This document shows positions 36,170 through 48,937 of a stretch of DNA of 64,000 bases, piece after piece. The notes below the pieces were generated by a model. It saw only the letters and a list, made by a program, of their open reading frames with translations, ran no database searches and was not told where the DNA came from. Position 1 is the stretch's first letter. Each line of letters begins with the position of its first letter. The DNA is taken from the NCBI RefSeq assembly GCF_028769735.1, contig NC_088200.1:68640061-68704060 (forward strand), given 5' to 3'. Both the position numbers and the translations under genes were made by a program. The stretch comes from Zonotrichia leucophrys gambelii. Lineage: Eukaryota > Chordata > Aves > Passeriformes > Passerellidae.

Positions 36170-37185
36170 TGATAGCCCCATTCACTGCAATCCTTTGAGC
36201 TGTGTCCTTCAGACAGTTCTGCACCCAGTGCACAATGACCCTACTTATCCCACACTTGGATAACTTGTCCAGAAGGATGTTGTGGGGACAATATAAAAGC
36301 CAAAAAAGGCAAAACTCACTAAAAGGCAAAAATCCCACAGCCACTATCTTTCCTTCATCTGATGGATGGGTGACCTTATTCTAGAAGCATATCAAATTAG
36401 TTAAAACAGGACTTTTTCCTTGTCAACCCAAGTTGATAGTACCTAATGATTGCATTGTTCTTTAAATGCCTTACAGTAGCATTCAGTACAATCTTCTCCA
36501 TAATTTTTCTGAGTGTTGAGGTGAGACTAACAGGTCTGTAGGTTCCTGGGTAATCCCTCTTCTTATAAAATGAAATAACTGGTTAGCTTCTGTTCAGTAG
36601 GAACCTCCCCGTACTCCCAAGACATTTGGTAGCTGGTGGAGAGGAGTGGTGCCCTCACAAATATCAACTTCTTCAGTACTCAGGTGAATCCCATCTGATC
36701 TCATGGACTTGTGAACTCTGAACTGCTACATCTAGTCCCTGAGAAGAGTCTAAACAAATGGGAAGTCACTATTCCTGAAGTCATCCTCTAAATCCAGGGC
36801 AGAAGGCAGTTTATCTGTATTATTAAAGACTGAGGCAAAGGAAAACATTCAGTGTCTCTACACTTCTTCATCCTTAATAGTCAGATGACCATCTTCACTA
36901 AGTATCAGAATTGTATTTTTTTAGACCTCCTCTTGCTACTAGTGTACTTTGAAAACCCTTCTTGTTGTCTGACACAATACCAGTCAGTTTCAACTCCAAT
37001 TGAGCTTTGGCCTTTTGCATCTTGTTGTCCCCTTCATACATGAACCACAGCTCTGTCAAATTCCTGCAAACCCTAACCTTGTTTCCAGACAGCATACCAT
37101 TTATTTTTCCTCTGGAGCCCCAAGAGGAGTTCTCTGTCCACTCAAACTGGTCTCCTGTCCTATTTGCTTGACTTTGCATACAATG
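36170..37185 (-). mobile_element. CR1 LINE polymerase fragment, antisense in the FEM1C intron
   Basis: The minus strand, read from 37185 towards 36170, gives successive pieces of the CR1 ORF2 protein. First comes a segment before the RT domain (LELKLTGIVSDNKKGF), then a PVSLTS-like RT start near 36530 (as LVSLTSTLRKIMEKI), then the motif PHNILLDKLSKCGI and VNGAI near 36170-36270. Several frameshifts and stops separate them. Neither the LINE 5' end nor the 3' tail is present. Some parts are clear, so the family call is firm although the boundaries are approximate. Confidence 0.85.
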
Positions 37186-37469
37186 GAATAGCCAATTACT
37201 GTGCTTTTATGTAGCGAAGAATTCCCTTTTAATTCTGGTGTGGGTTTTTCTCTTAAACCTGTTTAATTTTTTCAGATAAAAATATCAAATATTTTGATTT
37301 TTATAACTGTGTGGCAGCCTTGTTTTCATGGTACACAAATGGAGAAAAAAAAAAGCTATTTAAAAACCATTAATATTTGGGGGTTTTAAACTTTTTTTTA
37401 ACTATTAGCATGGTGGGATTTGGACTGTAATTTGATATGATTTGTGTAATTGTGTTTCTTCTCTTTCAG

Positions 37470-38779
37470 GAAATACAGCACTACATGACTGTGCAGAATC
37501 TGGAAGTTTGGAGATCATGAAGATGCTTCTGAAATACTGTGCTAAAATGGAAAAGGATGGTTATGGAATGACTCCCCTTCTGTCCGCCAGTGTGACAGGC
37601 CACACAAATATAGTGGACTTTCTGACCCAGCATGTACAGACCAGTAAGGCTGAGCGCATAAATGCCCTGGAACTTCTAGGAGCAACATTTGTGGACAAAA
37701 AGAGAGATCTGCTTGGTGCTTTGAAATACTGGAAAAGAGCTATGGAAATGAGATACAGTGATAGGACTAATATCCTCAGCAAACCTGTGCCACAAACACT
37801 AATTATGGCTTATGATTATGCTAAAGAGGTAAACAGCTCAGAAGAGCTAGAAAATCTTATTGCAGACCCAGATGAAATGAGAATGCAAGCATTATTAATT
37901 AGAGAACGTATTCTTGGCCCTTCACACCCAGACACATCCTACTATATTAGATACAGAGGTGCTGTATATGCAGACTCTGGAAACTTCAAGCGTTGCATCA
38001 ATTTATGGAAGTATGCTTTGGACATGCAGCAGAGCAATCTTGATCCTCTAAGCCCTATGACAGCCAGCAGTTTGCTGTCATTTGCTGAACTTTTCTCCTT
38101 CATGCTTCAGGATAGGGCAAAAGGCCTGCTAGGCACTACTGTCACTTTTGATGATCTGATGGGTATACTGTGCAAAAGCGTTCTTGAAATAGAACGGGCC
38201 ATGAAACAAACCCAATGTCTTCCTGATCCAGTACAGCTGAACAAAGCTCTTTCCATAATTTTGCATTTAATTTGCTTGTTGGAGAAAGTACCTTGCAGCT
38301 CAGAACAGGAACATTTCAAGAAACAAACTATTTACAAGTTTCTTAAGCTTCAGCCTAGAGGAAAGAATAACTTCAGTCCACTTCACCTTGCTGTTGACAA
38401 TAATACTACATGTGTCGGTCGCTACCCAGTTTGTAAATTCCCCTCTCTACAAGTTACTGCTATCCTGGTGGAATGTGGTGCTGATGTAAATGTCAGAGAC
38501 TCTGATAACAACAGTCCATTACACATTGCTGCACTGAACAACCATCCAGACATCATGAATCTTCTTATCAAGTCAGGTTCACATTTCGATGCCACAAACT
38601 CATGTAAACAAACAGCTAGTGATTTGCTGGATGAGAAGGAAATAGCAAAGAATTTAATCCAGCCCATAAATCATACTACTTTGCAGTGTCTTGCTGCTCG
38701 TGTAATAGTGAATCATAACATATCCTATGCAGGGCATATCCCTGAAAAACTAGAGAACTTTGTTTTGCTCCATAGATGA
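37470..38779 (+). CDS. FEM1C: FEM1C, terminal coding exon (residues 182-617 and stop)
   Basis: Spliced to the preceding exon in phase 1, it completes a 617-residue protein, the length known for FEM1C. It begins with ankyrin repeats 6 and 7 (about residues 182-243, starting GNTALHDCAESG). The all-helical TPR-like middle follows, with a TPR unit at about 337-371 (from TSYYIRYRG). The C-terminal ankyrin pair lies at about 481-557. A BC-box-like motif (TLQCLAARVI, residues 585-594) for elongin C and the C-terminal tail needed for CUL2 docking come last. The stop is TGA at 38777-38779. The frame is open throughout with no damaged residue. The protein acts mainly in the cytosol in CRL2 complexes. 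Confidence 0.98.
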
Positions 38780-40708
38780 TAGTGTGGCGTTCCAGAGTAC
38801 TGTTCTTGAAGCACGACATGGTGATATTTTCCTTGAGCACCGTTGTGATACACCAGCGTTCCTTTAGCTTGCTCCATTTTGCTCTCATTGCCTAGTGTTG
38901 TTAGCATCAGATTTGCAGAGTTGGTTACCCAGTATTTAATATGAATATGCCATATAATATATTTTGTGGATTATTTAGAAATGTAATGCCATATTTAGAC
39001 TTTAAATTGTCTGCCAAAGGCTTGTCTTTTCTGGTCTTATTTGCCTGTTGGGTGTTTGGGACTGAGTTGAGTATTTTCCACTGATGTCTTTTTACTATAA
39101 CTGTTATGTGGATTTTATACAGTGGGAAGGTCATCTTTTTTTGGTTTTGCTTGAGCGTTTCTACTCCTACTCTCTTCTTTTTCTATGGACTCATTGCTAA
39201 ACTGTGCAAGTTGTATGGACTTGTTAACATTTGCAACTACCATAAGTGCTTTTATCTTCTCTATGCACTGGCTTTAACATGACTGTTGTGTGTGAGCATA
39301 TTTCTATGCATCACTTGGCCAATTTCAACTTAAATGCCAATCTTGTTTTGCAGTTTGTTTAAAGCTCTCTTGAGAATGCTGTCTTCATAGCATGATGAAT
39401 TTTGGAGTTATTTATCAGCTTTCCAAACTTGGGTTTGATTTTTTTGACTGCTTTAACTGAGGTTGCTTTCATTTTGATCCTCTGAAATTTTTTCCTAAAC
39501 TGGGGAGAAGAAAATCTTGCTTTTTCTGATTGTAGTCCACTTGAACTTTAAATCTGAAAATTGTTCTGTTGCATCGTGCAGCTAGGGGAAGAGTCCTCAT
39601 GGTGTACAACTGACGCCTTCCCCTCTGCACTGTCTTGCTTGTGCCAGTTATGTGACTAGATGTGAAGTTTGCTCAAAGTTTAACCTCAAACCTTAATGAT
39701 ACACTTCTCTGAGAAATAGATCAAATATATGCTCTGCTTTAAAATCTGCAAATCAGCTTTAGCTTACAAAAGAAAACTAAAGCATGTTGATGGCATGATG
39801 TTTATCAGTCCAGATGTAGACATCATATAGTATAGTAAGTGGCTGTCTGCCAGGGTATTGAAAGTTCTATAGCAGTGTCCTTTTTTTTTTCTTCATTTTA
39901 AGTATCTTTATAAATACTTGCATGGATTTTTCATCTCTGCTATGTCAGTTGTACGTAACAAAAGCAGAAGTTCTGTTGTGTATATAGCTCCTATTAAAGT
40001 ACCTATTTTTTATAATATTTGCACAACAGCTTAGCTTTTGCAACAGAAAGGGCTCTTTTGACTTGATAAGAAGTCTATAAATGGAGATCATAAATGCGAG
40101 TGCGATTCAGGTAATTAATATAATTCAGCACTTTACTGTTGATTAATAGTAGGATTTATTATGGCACATTAGCCCTAAAATGTCTTAAAGTGAAATTAAT
40201 TTCTGTTGGATAGGATACAGTTTACTTGCAAATTTAGTCGTCTAGCATTTTGGGTATTTTTGGCTTAATGTTTCATCTCAGTTGTGGGCAGTAAGTATAC
40301 CTATGGGGTTCTTGCTCCAGAAATCTAACAACTGGTTTTATGCCTTTGTCAGAGATAAGAGATGTTTAGAATCCAAACTGGTTAGGTTAGGAGGGTCTTT
40401 GTAATACTTTAACTTTTAAGTTGATGTTAGAACACTTTTGTTATTTGTGGTTGAACTTGAGGAAGAACATGTCTTGGGAGCACATAAGAATAGCCCTTCC
40501 TTGTTCTTGTTCTGTTTTGGCATTCCTGCCAGTGTATGGCAGTGTACAGGTGCCTACTAGCTTAGCCATTTTTGCAAAAATTATGGGGATGTTTTTAAGC
40601 AAAGATATGTTGAATGCAGTGCTGTTTGTGTGTTGTCACTACCAGACTTGCTGTTTTGAAGCAATTTTCTCTGGTTTGTCCCTTGCTGTGTCTATGTTGT
40701 ATACTATT

Positions 40709-41330
40709 AGAAGAATCATAGAATCATTTAGGTTGGAAAAGATCCTTAAGATCATTGAGTCCAACCCTTAACCCAGCACTGCCAAGTCCAGCACTAAACC
40801 ATGTCCTTAAGTGCCACATTTACACGTGTTTCAAATACCTCCAGCCATGGTGACTCAACTGCTTCCTTTGGGCAGCCTGTTACATTGGTTAACCACTCTT
40901 TCCACTAAGGAGTTTTTCCTAGTATCCAATCTGTAACTCCCCTAATTCAGCTTGAGGCCATTTCTCCTTGTATTGCTTGTAACTTGGGAGAAGAGGCCAA
41001 CCCCTGCCTTGTGAAGTAATTGTAGAGAGTTGTAAGTTCTCCGCTGAACCTCCTTCTATCCAGGCTGAACAACCCTAGCTCCATTGGCTACTCCTCATCG
41101 GACTTGTGATCCAAACCCTTCCCCAGCTCCACTGCCTTCCCTGGACATGCTCTGGCACCTTGGTATCTTTGATGTAATGAGGGACCCAAAACTGAACTCA
41201 GCACTTGAGGCATGGCTTCACTGTACAGGGGACAATCACTGCCCTGGTCCTGCTGGCCACGCTATTGCTGATACAGGCCAGATGCAGGTTTTTCTGGCAT
41301 CACACAAGACTAAACTCTAGTCAGTTGACT
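40709..41330 (-). mobile_element. CR1 LINE, antisense copy in the probable FEM1C 3' UTR
   Basis: Begins with the reverse CR1 tail (ATCATAGAATCATTTAGG followed by TTGGAAAAGATCC) and runs through the standard CR1 3' region, including CCAGGCTGAACAACCC near 41060 and GGGACCCAAAACTGAACTCAG near 41185. It is 5'-truncated. Confidence 0.93.
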
Positions 41331-41637
41331 GAATTGCTGTGATTTGCAGTGCTTAGGACACGTGCCACTCAGCTTTTTATTTGTGAGGACGTGTAGTTTG
41401 CTTTTTGAATTTATACATTTTAATGCTTTTCTGCTGCTCTTTAGATGGGGATAATCAGCAAATGATACCATACTAGAATTATACATCAAGTCACAAAATT
41501 AATTATTTTTTTATAGGTCTCAGAGAAAAGGATTTTTAGAGTTTTTTACTTTGGAATCTGTCCTGCTCTTTGGTGGTTTTAGTTTTAATTCCTGTCTTTA
41601 TAACTGACATTTAGCCTGCTTAAGATTCGTTGGTTGG

Positions 41638-41996
41638 TTGTTCAGCCTGAGGAAGAGAAGGCTGCAGGGAGACCTTGTATAGGACCTTCCAGTACCTAAA
41701 GGAGGCTACAAAAGAGCTGGAGAGAGACTTTTTACAAAGTCGTGGGGTGGAAGGACAAGGGAGAATGACTTTAAACGGAGAAGGGTGAGATTTAGCTTTG
41801 ATATAAGGAAGAAATTGTTTACTCTGAATGGTGAGGCACTGGCAAAGGTTGTCCAGAGGAGTTGTGGATGCCCCGTTCAAGGCAAGACTGCATGGGGCTC
41901 TGGTCCAGTGGAAGGTGTCTCTGTGCATGACAGAGAGGTTGGAACTAGGTGATCTTTAAAGTCCCTTCCAACTCAAATCATTCTATGATTTATGAT
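41638..41996 (+). mobile_element. CR1 LINE, sense copy in the probable FEM1C 3' UTR
   Basis: Begins TTGTTCAGCCTGAGGAAGAG and ends with the CR1 3' signature: GGTTGGAACTAGGTGATC, then CCCTTCCAACTC and an ATTCTATGATTTATGATT tail. It is in the opposite orientation to the copy 300 bases upstream. Their matching parts (40709-41073 and 41638-41996) form an inverted repeat of roughly 360 bases per arm. Confidence 0.93.
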
Positions 41997-43272
41997 TATT
42001 AGTTCAGAAATATAATGTAAAATTTTTTAATGTTAGCAATTTTTTAAATGGAAAGCATTCCCAAAAGTGAAAGCATATCAGTATTAGTTCTATGTAAATC
42101 TAGTGAATATTGCTCCAAGAAAGGCTTACTGTGTTAGCTGCTCTTTAGAAACAAACCAGGCTGTTATAAATGCTGATTTATTGCACGAATTTCTGTGTAA
42201 ATATCTACTGATGTGCATCAGTCCGAAGGATTTATCACCTCCATGCTGAATTTAATTTTTCTTGGTGATGAAGCTCTCTGCTGAAGAGAGCTTATCTTGC
42301 CAGATTACTTAGACTTAGGTGACCTGGCAGATGAATTCAAGCATTTTTGGCCACTTTGCATTTAGACCTATGTGTTTACACAACTTTGTTTTATTTATCT
42401 TAATTTTAATTTTGTAATATTTTTAACTCATTCTTTTACCATTTATCTCCCTATTTGGCCTTTTTTTCTGATGAACACACTGCTTCTGAGCTACTGACAC
42501 AAAAATGCTGAGAACACTGCAGAAATAATTATATGCCCTGCAGAGATGAAACAAGTTTTAAATTGATTAAACAGCTTACAGGTATTCCCCCTAAAGACAA
42601 AGGAACTGATACCTCCTTGCTTGGTATCAGTTGAGACCTCTAAGCTGCATTTTTTGGGGAAGGGGATAAATGCACAGAGCAGCTTTTCTTCTGATAGTTG
42701 TGGGTTTCAACTGAAGTACTTCAACAAGGAAGATTGAAAATATTCTCATTAAAAAAAAATTAAAATTAAGTTCCTATTTTTGTATCACTTAGGCTGGTGA
42801 CAAGATTCCAGCTGTCTGCAGTGTCTCTGTTCTCTTTGTTAGGTGCAGTGTAAAGACATTTTCTGAAATGCAAGGCAACATTGTGGTTATTTTTCCATAT
42901 ATACTTCACAACACTCCCTGGATAGGAAGTAGTCTTGTGTTGTTCCTAAGTTCACAAAGAGCTGTCTTTTAACAACTGTTTTGCAACTGGTTAAAATTAA
43001 CCTCTTTCTATTTTTACAAACACTACTTTAAAGAAAGTAATGCAGTGCTATAGCAAAATCCTTAAAGGAGCATTTGTAATTAGATAAAAACCTTTTGAGG
43101 AAAAAGTGTGCCTTGCGTCAGTTTTGTATCAGCTGCAAGGTGACAGTGGAGGGATATGGCTGCTCTTGAAATAGCTTTGAAATGCTTTGAAATATAGAGT
43201 GGAGTGACTGTTATACTCTAAAATGTTGAGAAGCATGAAAAAGTTGACTAAACACTAATTTTACCTTCTGTG

Positions 43273-43278
43273 AATAAA
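43273..43278 (+). terminator. FEM1C: Candidate distal poly(A) signal of FEM1C
   Basis: AATAAA followed within about 40 bases by T/GT-rich sequence. I chose it because no canonical AATAAA was seen nearer the stop and the resulting UTR length is plausible. An upstream ATTAAA at 39993 is an alternative. Confidence 0.4.
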
Positions 43279-45787
43279 ATGACACCAACTGGTATTTAAC
43301 GCTTCAAAGTAATTTTGGTAATTTTGATGAGAGACATACTAGACTGCTCATATTTCTTGCTTTTGAGTGTAAAAGTAACTGTTGAGCCCTCAGTGAGGGC
43401 AGAGTGAAAAGCTGTTGTTGGTTTGGTTTTAAATAATGTTGTATTTGTGTTCCATTCTATTGCAAAGACTTCCTATGCAGGGCTAGCTCCATGTATGGAA
43501 ATATTGCAGTTTCTTTTTTACATGAAGTAATTTAGCTTTAACAGTAATGTAAAAAAGGAATAACAAGCATATTTCTCTGCTCCTACTCTCTTTAGGCTCC
43601 AAATGCAGATTACATTAAAAATATGTTTTGGAAAACACCTGTCCGAGTGTATATATGTGTTTTCTCTAGGGTATTGCAGTACTGGTTGGTAAACTACTTT
43701 TTTTATTGAGTAGCTAAATGTAAATGCTGCAGCTTCAACCTTCCTGTCACTAAGAATTGTGCCTTAAGCAAAAAGTCATATCTCATGCTCTTTCTTTCTG
43801 TGAAATTATGGTCTGGCAAAGCCTTTAAATTTCACTGGTGGGTAGTAGTAAAGAAGAGGCTTAAACTGAATGATACAGGAGAAACTATTTTCCCACTTTC
43901 TAGAAAAAGCATTTAGTCATACTGTTAACCAGGGGAAACAGTATCTCCAGTTTGTAACCTAAAAGTAGATAGCAATGCTTTTTGTACAAAGTAAGCAGCA
44001 GACAGTTTTCAAGAAAGCTGTACAAATTAATTTTGTTCTTCATCCTTTTGTAGGACCTTCCATATTGCATTAACAATGTAAAAAATAGAGGAATAGAACA
44101 TCTCAAGGGTGAGAGAAGCAAAAGGTCCTTATTAGAGGGAGCTGGAGATTTGAAGAATATTGCCATTGTAATTTCAAAATACCTTTATAGTTAGGCACAG
44201 TAGTCCCAATCCTATCCTGTATGGAAGGGTATATTTCAGAGAGCTGGAACTTTACATTAGGGCTGATCAGTAACAATAGGATCAAAAAAGGTGAGGCTCT
44301 GGATGAGGAAATCTGCTCCAGAACTTTGCAGTAGAATAATTGTCACACAGATGGCTGTAGTGAACCGAATGTAGATTCTCTTAATTAAGAAAGGGAAAAA
44401 CTGGAAAGGATCATTTACATCATTATTCATCCTTCTGCAGCTGAAAGATGTCTGCTGTTACCTAAAGTGTGTAACCATCCAAAAATGGCTTCTTGGCAGT
44501 AGCAAGTGCTGGCGGCTGATGCTTGAAGACCAAAACTCATCATACAAAATAGTGCAGGATTAGGGAAAAGAGACCAAGTGTGAGGTGTGTTGCTCTGGCA
44601 TGGGCAATACTTGTTTTGTCCATAATATCCAGAGGGCCAAATGCCATCCACAGTGAACAGCAGAAGGCCCTTCTCCCCTCTCCAAAGGCCTACCTTGCAG
44701 CTGATCTCTAGTATTCAGAAAAATTGAGAAGACGTTATACTCAGAAGTTATGGACAACAGTTTTGAACTATGCACACAGGGGAAAAAAAGAATCGCATTC
44801 TGATTTATCTGTCTGTCAGAAGCCAGTGAGTGTGAGGCAATGTAAATTATGAAAATGGCAACCACATCTCTCATCAGATCATAAAACATGATCATGACAC
44901 ATGATCTGGGTTCCTCTCTGAAGTTCAAAGGGTTGCTTCTATCATATCTCCTGAAGATTTATCAAGTCATAAGTTCCTTACCAAAAATTCTCCTTAGAAG
45001 ATTATTTAGAATTCCCATCTATCAGTAATTAGAAACCTAATTCCCATTTGAAATACATGTTTTCCTAGCTTTGTATGTGTGATGTTCTCATAGTTTCAGT
45101 TCTTGTCCGTCCTTCAGAGAGAGTTGTTCGCTCTCAGCCTTTATCTGGTTAGGCTAAATCAACCAACCAAAAGAACACACAAGCTGTAAGAATGAGCAAA
45201 AACCAGAATAGATCTAGAGTTTAGTAAGCTGACAGGATGGTTCGGTTTTCCCTTTTCCCCTCTCTGGATTGCATGCTCCTCAAAAACCCCAGAATCCACT
45301 GGTTCACCAAACACTTTTTGCTGCTGAACCTGCAATTTAAATTGCAAATTGGTTCGTTTTCACAATGGTAGGGATTTTTTTTTTACAGTAAACAGCTGAT
45401 TGCTTTTGTTTCAGATTCTGCAGCTTGTATTGTCCTCTTCTAATATTTTAGGTGCCTGGATGTTGCTTTGTTCCATTCACACACGCCATTATCCTAAATG
45501 GAATGTGAGGCATAGTGTTCAGTGAATGAGCCAGAGTTGGATTAGTTTTTGTTTCCATCCCATAGTTTCAAAATAGTGAACTTACCTTTTTCTCCTTTCT
45601 TTTTGCATGTGTGGCAAAAAGGCATTTTATTGCCCAGCCTATACTTTTTATTGGTTAGCCTGTAAGGTGGGGGTCCTCCTGAGATGACTGTGCTCTTTCT
45701 GGTTTTCTGGCTTAGGGAAGCACATCATCTCCTGCTTTATTGTGCTTTGTTTTCCCATAATGTGTGAAATGGAAACTTCAGGGAGTT

Positions 45788-45930
45788 AAAAACCAAAAGA
45801 AACGAGCAAAAAACCCTAAAAGAAAACCCAGCAAAAACCCAACCAAAAAAAAAAAAAAGCCCAAACAACTAAAAAACAACAAATAAAAAATTGCCAACAA
45901 AACCCTCAAAACCAAACCAGAAAACAGAAC
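45788..45930. repeat. A-rich low-complexity tract
   Basis: About 140 bases of A runs interrupted mainly by C (AAACCC, AACAAC, CAAAA), including a run of 14 A residues near 45846. No adjoining retroposed sequence is recognisable. Confidence 0.85.
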
Positions 45931-46877
45931 CTGCTGTAAATTAGCAAAATATGCAGTGTGAGGCAGATGCCCTGTGGGCTGCTACGAGGAGTGTGGATTG
46001 CTTACTTCCAGTCCCACCTGGTGGTAACCTTGGGGCCAGATAGCTCTGTGGGAAGGCTGCTCCTACCGCAGCACTGCTGATCAAGGTGTGCTTTCCAAGT
46101 GAGTCTCCCCATTGACAGTCCTTTGCTTGTTTGGGTATGTGTAACTGAATTGCCTTAATGCACAACTTGTGTTAATTTTGAATGCACCTGAGCTTAAAAA
46201 AGTATTCTGAAAGCTCATTGAGCAGGCTTTGACCACTAATGGCTGTCCAGTTCATGGGAGCACATTTTAAGTTGTTCTGAAATAACCCTTATATTTTCTC
46301 CCATTCCTCTTCTACTCCCACAGAGTGTCACAGACTTTTGATCCTTGACATCAACTCCTCCATTCTACAGATCTCCTTTCTAATACAAGTGTAACTGTAG
46401 TTTTCAGTTTCTCTCCTGATGTTAAACATAAGTTGACACATACGCTGGCTTGTTTTTCCTCTTCCTTGTAGGTGATTACTGCCTATTGTGCATAGCATTG
46501 TGTAACCCATGTTCTGCGTTGAGCTGGGTCATGAAAATGAGATAACGTACTTGATTGCTAAAGGTGGATCTACCACATCATTAACTGTTGAGAAATGAGT
46601 CAGCTGTGCCACATGCAATGCTAATACTTCCTCCTGACAGCATGACTGACCTTAGTACAAAGTGCTGTTGATGTATTGTAAAGAAATATTTGCTCCATTA
46701 TACAAGGGCAGAAACTAAGGCACAGACTCAGTGACCTCTTAAAATGACCACAGGAAGTATGGGCTGTAGCAAGAAACAGAGTTCAGATCATCTGGCTCCA
46801 GGGACTTTAATTTTGAGATTATTTGTTCCAGGTAGGTTTGACATTGATAATTTCATAAATGAAGACTCTATATAAAA

Positions 46878-46942
46878 AAACGAAAACAAAACAAACAAAA
46901 AAAAAAAACAAACAAAAAACACACACACACAAAAAAAGAAAC
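46878..46942. repeat. A-rich tract with a short CA repeat
   Basis: Runs of A interrupted by single C residues, with a short (CA)n stretch near 46918-46930. This is low complexity only. Confidence 0.85.
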
Positions 46943-48428
46943 CACCAAGAATTTCTTAGGGAAATCAGGCTAATCTTATTACACAGTTTTAATGTATGTG
47001 TCTATCATTCCTCTCCCTAGTTTTTCAACATACTAGTTTAATAAACTCAACAGAAACAGAGCATCCTATGTGTGTCTGTAACTTGCTTGAGAACACCAGA
47101 GTGAGCAGATGGCAGAGTCCATACTAACAGTTCCTACTGAAGGAGAGGATTTGGCAGCAGCTTGACTCTTATTAGGCACAAGAGAAACCACACAGGAATT
47201 AAAATACTTAGGACCATGAAAAGGTCTTTGATCACAGCCCAGGCTTTACTAGAAAGCAGCAGATCTGGTCACTGTTCAGAATGTGCCATACTTGCATTAC
47301 ATCATATGCAGTCAGTGCATCTGTTCATCAAGGTGGTAGCATCAGAGCATCAGATTATCCTGGTTTGTTTTGTCAAATCTCCCTCATTAGGCACTCAGTG
47401 TCCTGAGTTTGCTGTGATGGCAGAGAATGTAAATGAAAATTGGCCAAGCTACACAAAAATTAAAAACTCAAGGACTTTCTGTGGCTGTATACTGACTATA
47501 TTACTGTACATGCCAAAATGGTTTGAGTTAATTCTGTTGAGTAGTTATTATTGCCTTTTCAGCAGGTTGGGGGAAACCATGACTCCCAGTTAATCTATAA
47601 GAATTCTGACCTTGTTAGCATCATGATTTTTATTGACCTTGGTACAAGTAATGAGTAAGACCAGACTATGATCTTCTTTTTTCAATAGCTTTCATTTCAG
47701 TTCTCAAGTCTGGAAACTGTTGCATTAGAAAGCCCAAAGTGACATGAAATCTGTAAGATGAAACATGTATCTGGTGAAGAACTGTTCTGTGGGAAAACAG
47801 ATATGGGACTTTTGTCTGATGATGTCCACTCTCTGCTGAGCCTCCAGTAGAATTTTTCCTGATATCCCTGCTTCTGTGTATGCCTTGTCCTAATTTTTTG
47901 GCTCTCATGAATTCTTGGTGCAGCAGTGTTTCTCCAGCTGTGGTGCCTTGCCCTCCTGCGCCTCTGAAAACTGCAGTGCCCGGTGACTGCCCTTGCCCTG
48001 GGCTGCCACTGAGAGCCAGCTGCTGAACTCGTCAGCCCTTCTCTGACAGTGATGTCTGGGAAAGGCTAGTGCAGGTGGTATGCCATGGCAGCTATTTAAA
48101 AATAAAAAGTAAAACGAAATGCTCAGATTTCCCTCCATCCTTTGTGACCCTTTCTAAATGTGCCCATTGGTTCTTACCATCATCACATCTTGCTGTTCCC
48201 AGTTGCTCCACTGAGCTGCTTACCTCCCATTGTTCCCCTGCTGCCGGTGTCGCTGAGTCAAGCCTGCACTAAACGGGAAATGCTTGGGGAGCTTTTGGCG
48301 CTGCTGTGCCTTAGGCAGCTTGTGCTTTTTCTAAGCTGTGTCAGTTGGGAAGAGGAAAGACTGGAAGAAATGCAGGATTCAGCTAGCTTGTCCTTTCTTC
48401 ATATTTCTGGCAAGGGTGCTTAGCCTCC

Positions 48429-48935
48429 TGTCATGGTTTTACTGCAGCCAGCAGCCAGAACCCAGGCAGCTGTTCACTCATTCCCCACCAGTGGGATCAG
48501 GGAGAGAACTGAAGGGTAAAACCAGAAAGCTCCTTTTGGGTTGAAATAAAGATAGGTTAATAGGGAAAGCAAAAGCCACACACGCAAGCAAAACAAAACA
48601 GGGAATTAATTCACTGCTTCCCATGGGCAGGCAGGTGTTTAGCCATCCCCAGGAGAGCAGGGCCCCATCACATGCAGTGGTGACTTGGGAGGACAAACAC
48701 CATTACACCTCATGTCCACCCTCTTCCTCCTTCTGCCCAGCTTTATGTACTAGTCATTTGGAATATCCCTTTGGTCAGTTTGGGTCACCTGTCCCACCTG
48801 TCACTTCCCAACCTCCAACTCCCTCAGCAATAATAAACACAACTCTGTATTTTATCAACCCTGTGTTCAGCATAAATTCAAAACACATACCTGTACTAGC
48901 CACTGAAGAAAACTGTACCCCAGCTGAAACCAGCA
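48429..48935 (-). mobile_element. ERVL-type LTR, antisense
   Basis: Begins TGTCATGGTTTTACTGCAGC and ends AGCTGAAACCAGCA, the same family and orientation as the LTR in the FEM1C intron. The inner TATA region, in minus-strand sense, is near 48735-48750. CCTCC immediately precedes the element (48424-48428) and recurs at 48938-48942. This would be a 5-base target-site duplication if the LTR ends at 48937, but the right-hand CCTCC may instead belong to a polypurine tract. No internal retroviral genes are present. Confidence 0.85.
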
Positions 48936-48937
48936 TA

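Larger units (their letters stand above)
27329..37469 (+). other. FEM1C: FEM1C intron between the coding exons (10.1 kb)
   Basis: Bounded by GTAAGT (27329) and TTTCTTCTCTTTCAG (ending 37469). It joins the exons in phase 1 to form a Gly codon and keeps the ankyrin array in frame. It holds an antisense ERVL-type LTR (30476-31030) and an antisense CR1 polymerase fragment (36170-37185). The rest is AT-rich unique sequence in which I see no further exon or RNA gene. Reading into the intron would add only five codons before a stop at 27343-27345. Confidence 0.95.
38780..43295 (+). other. FEM1C: Probable FEM1C 3' UTR
   Basis: AT-rich sequence after the stop codon with no further open frame of note. 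Candidate poly(A) signals are ATTAAA at 39993-39998 (short form) and AATAAA at 43273-43278 (long form, giving about 4.5 kb). Long 3' UTRs are usual for FEM1C in mammals, so the distal site is plausible. It would contain two CR1 copies in opposite orientation. The true end needs RNA data. Confidence 0.5.
43296..48428. other. Intergenic sequence with A-rich tracts
   Basis: Mostly unique AT-rich sequence. No splice-flanked coding exon, RNA gene or LINE/LTR was recognised. The A-rich low-complexity tracts are annotated separately. Confidence 0.45.

Noticed and set aside
36898..37179. Minus-strand open frame of 93 codons in the FEM1C intron
   Set aside because: It is part of the decayed CR1 polymerase sequence, not a separate gene.
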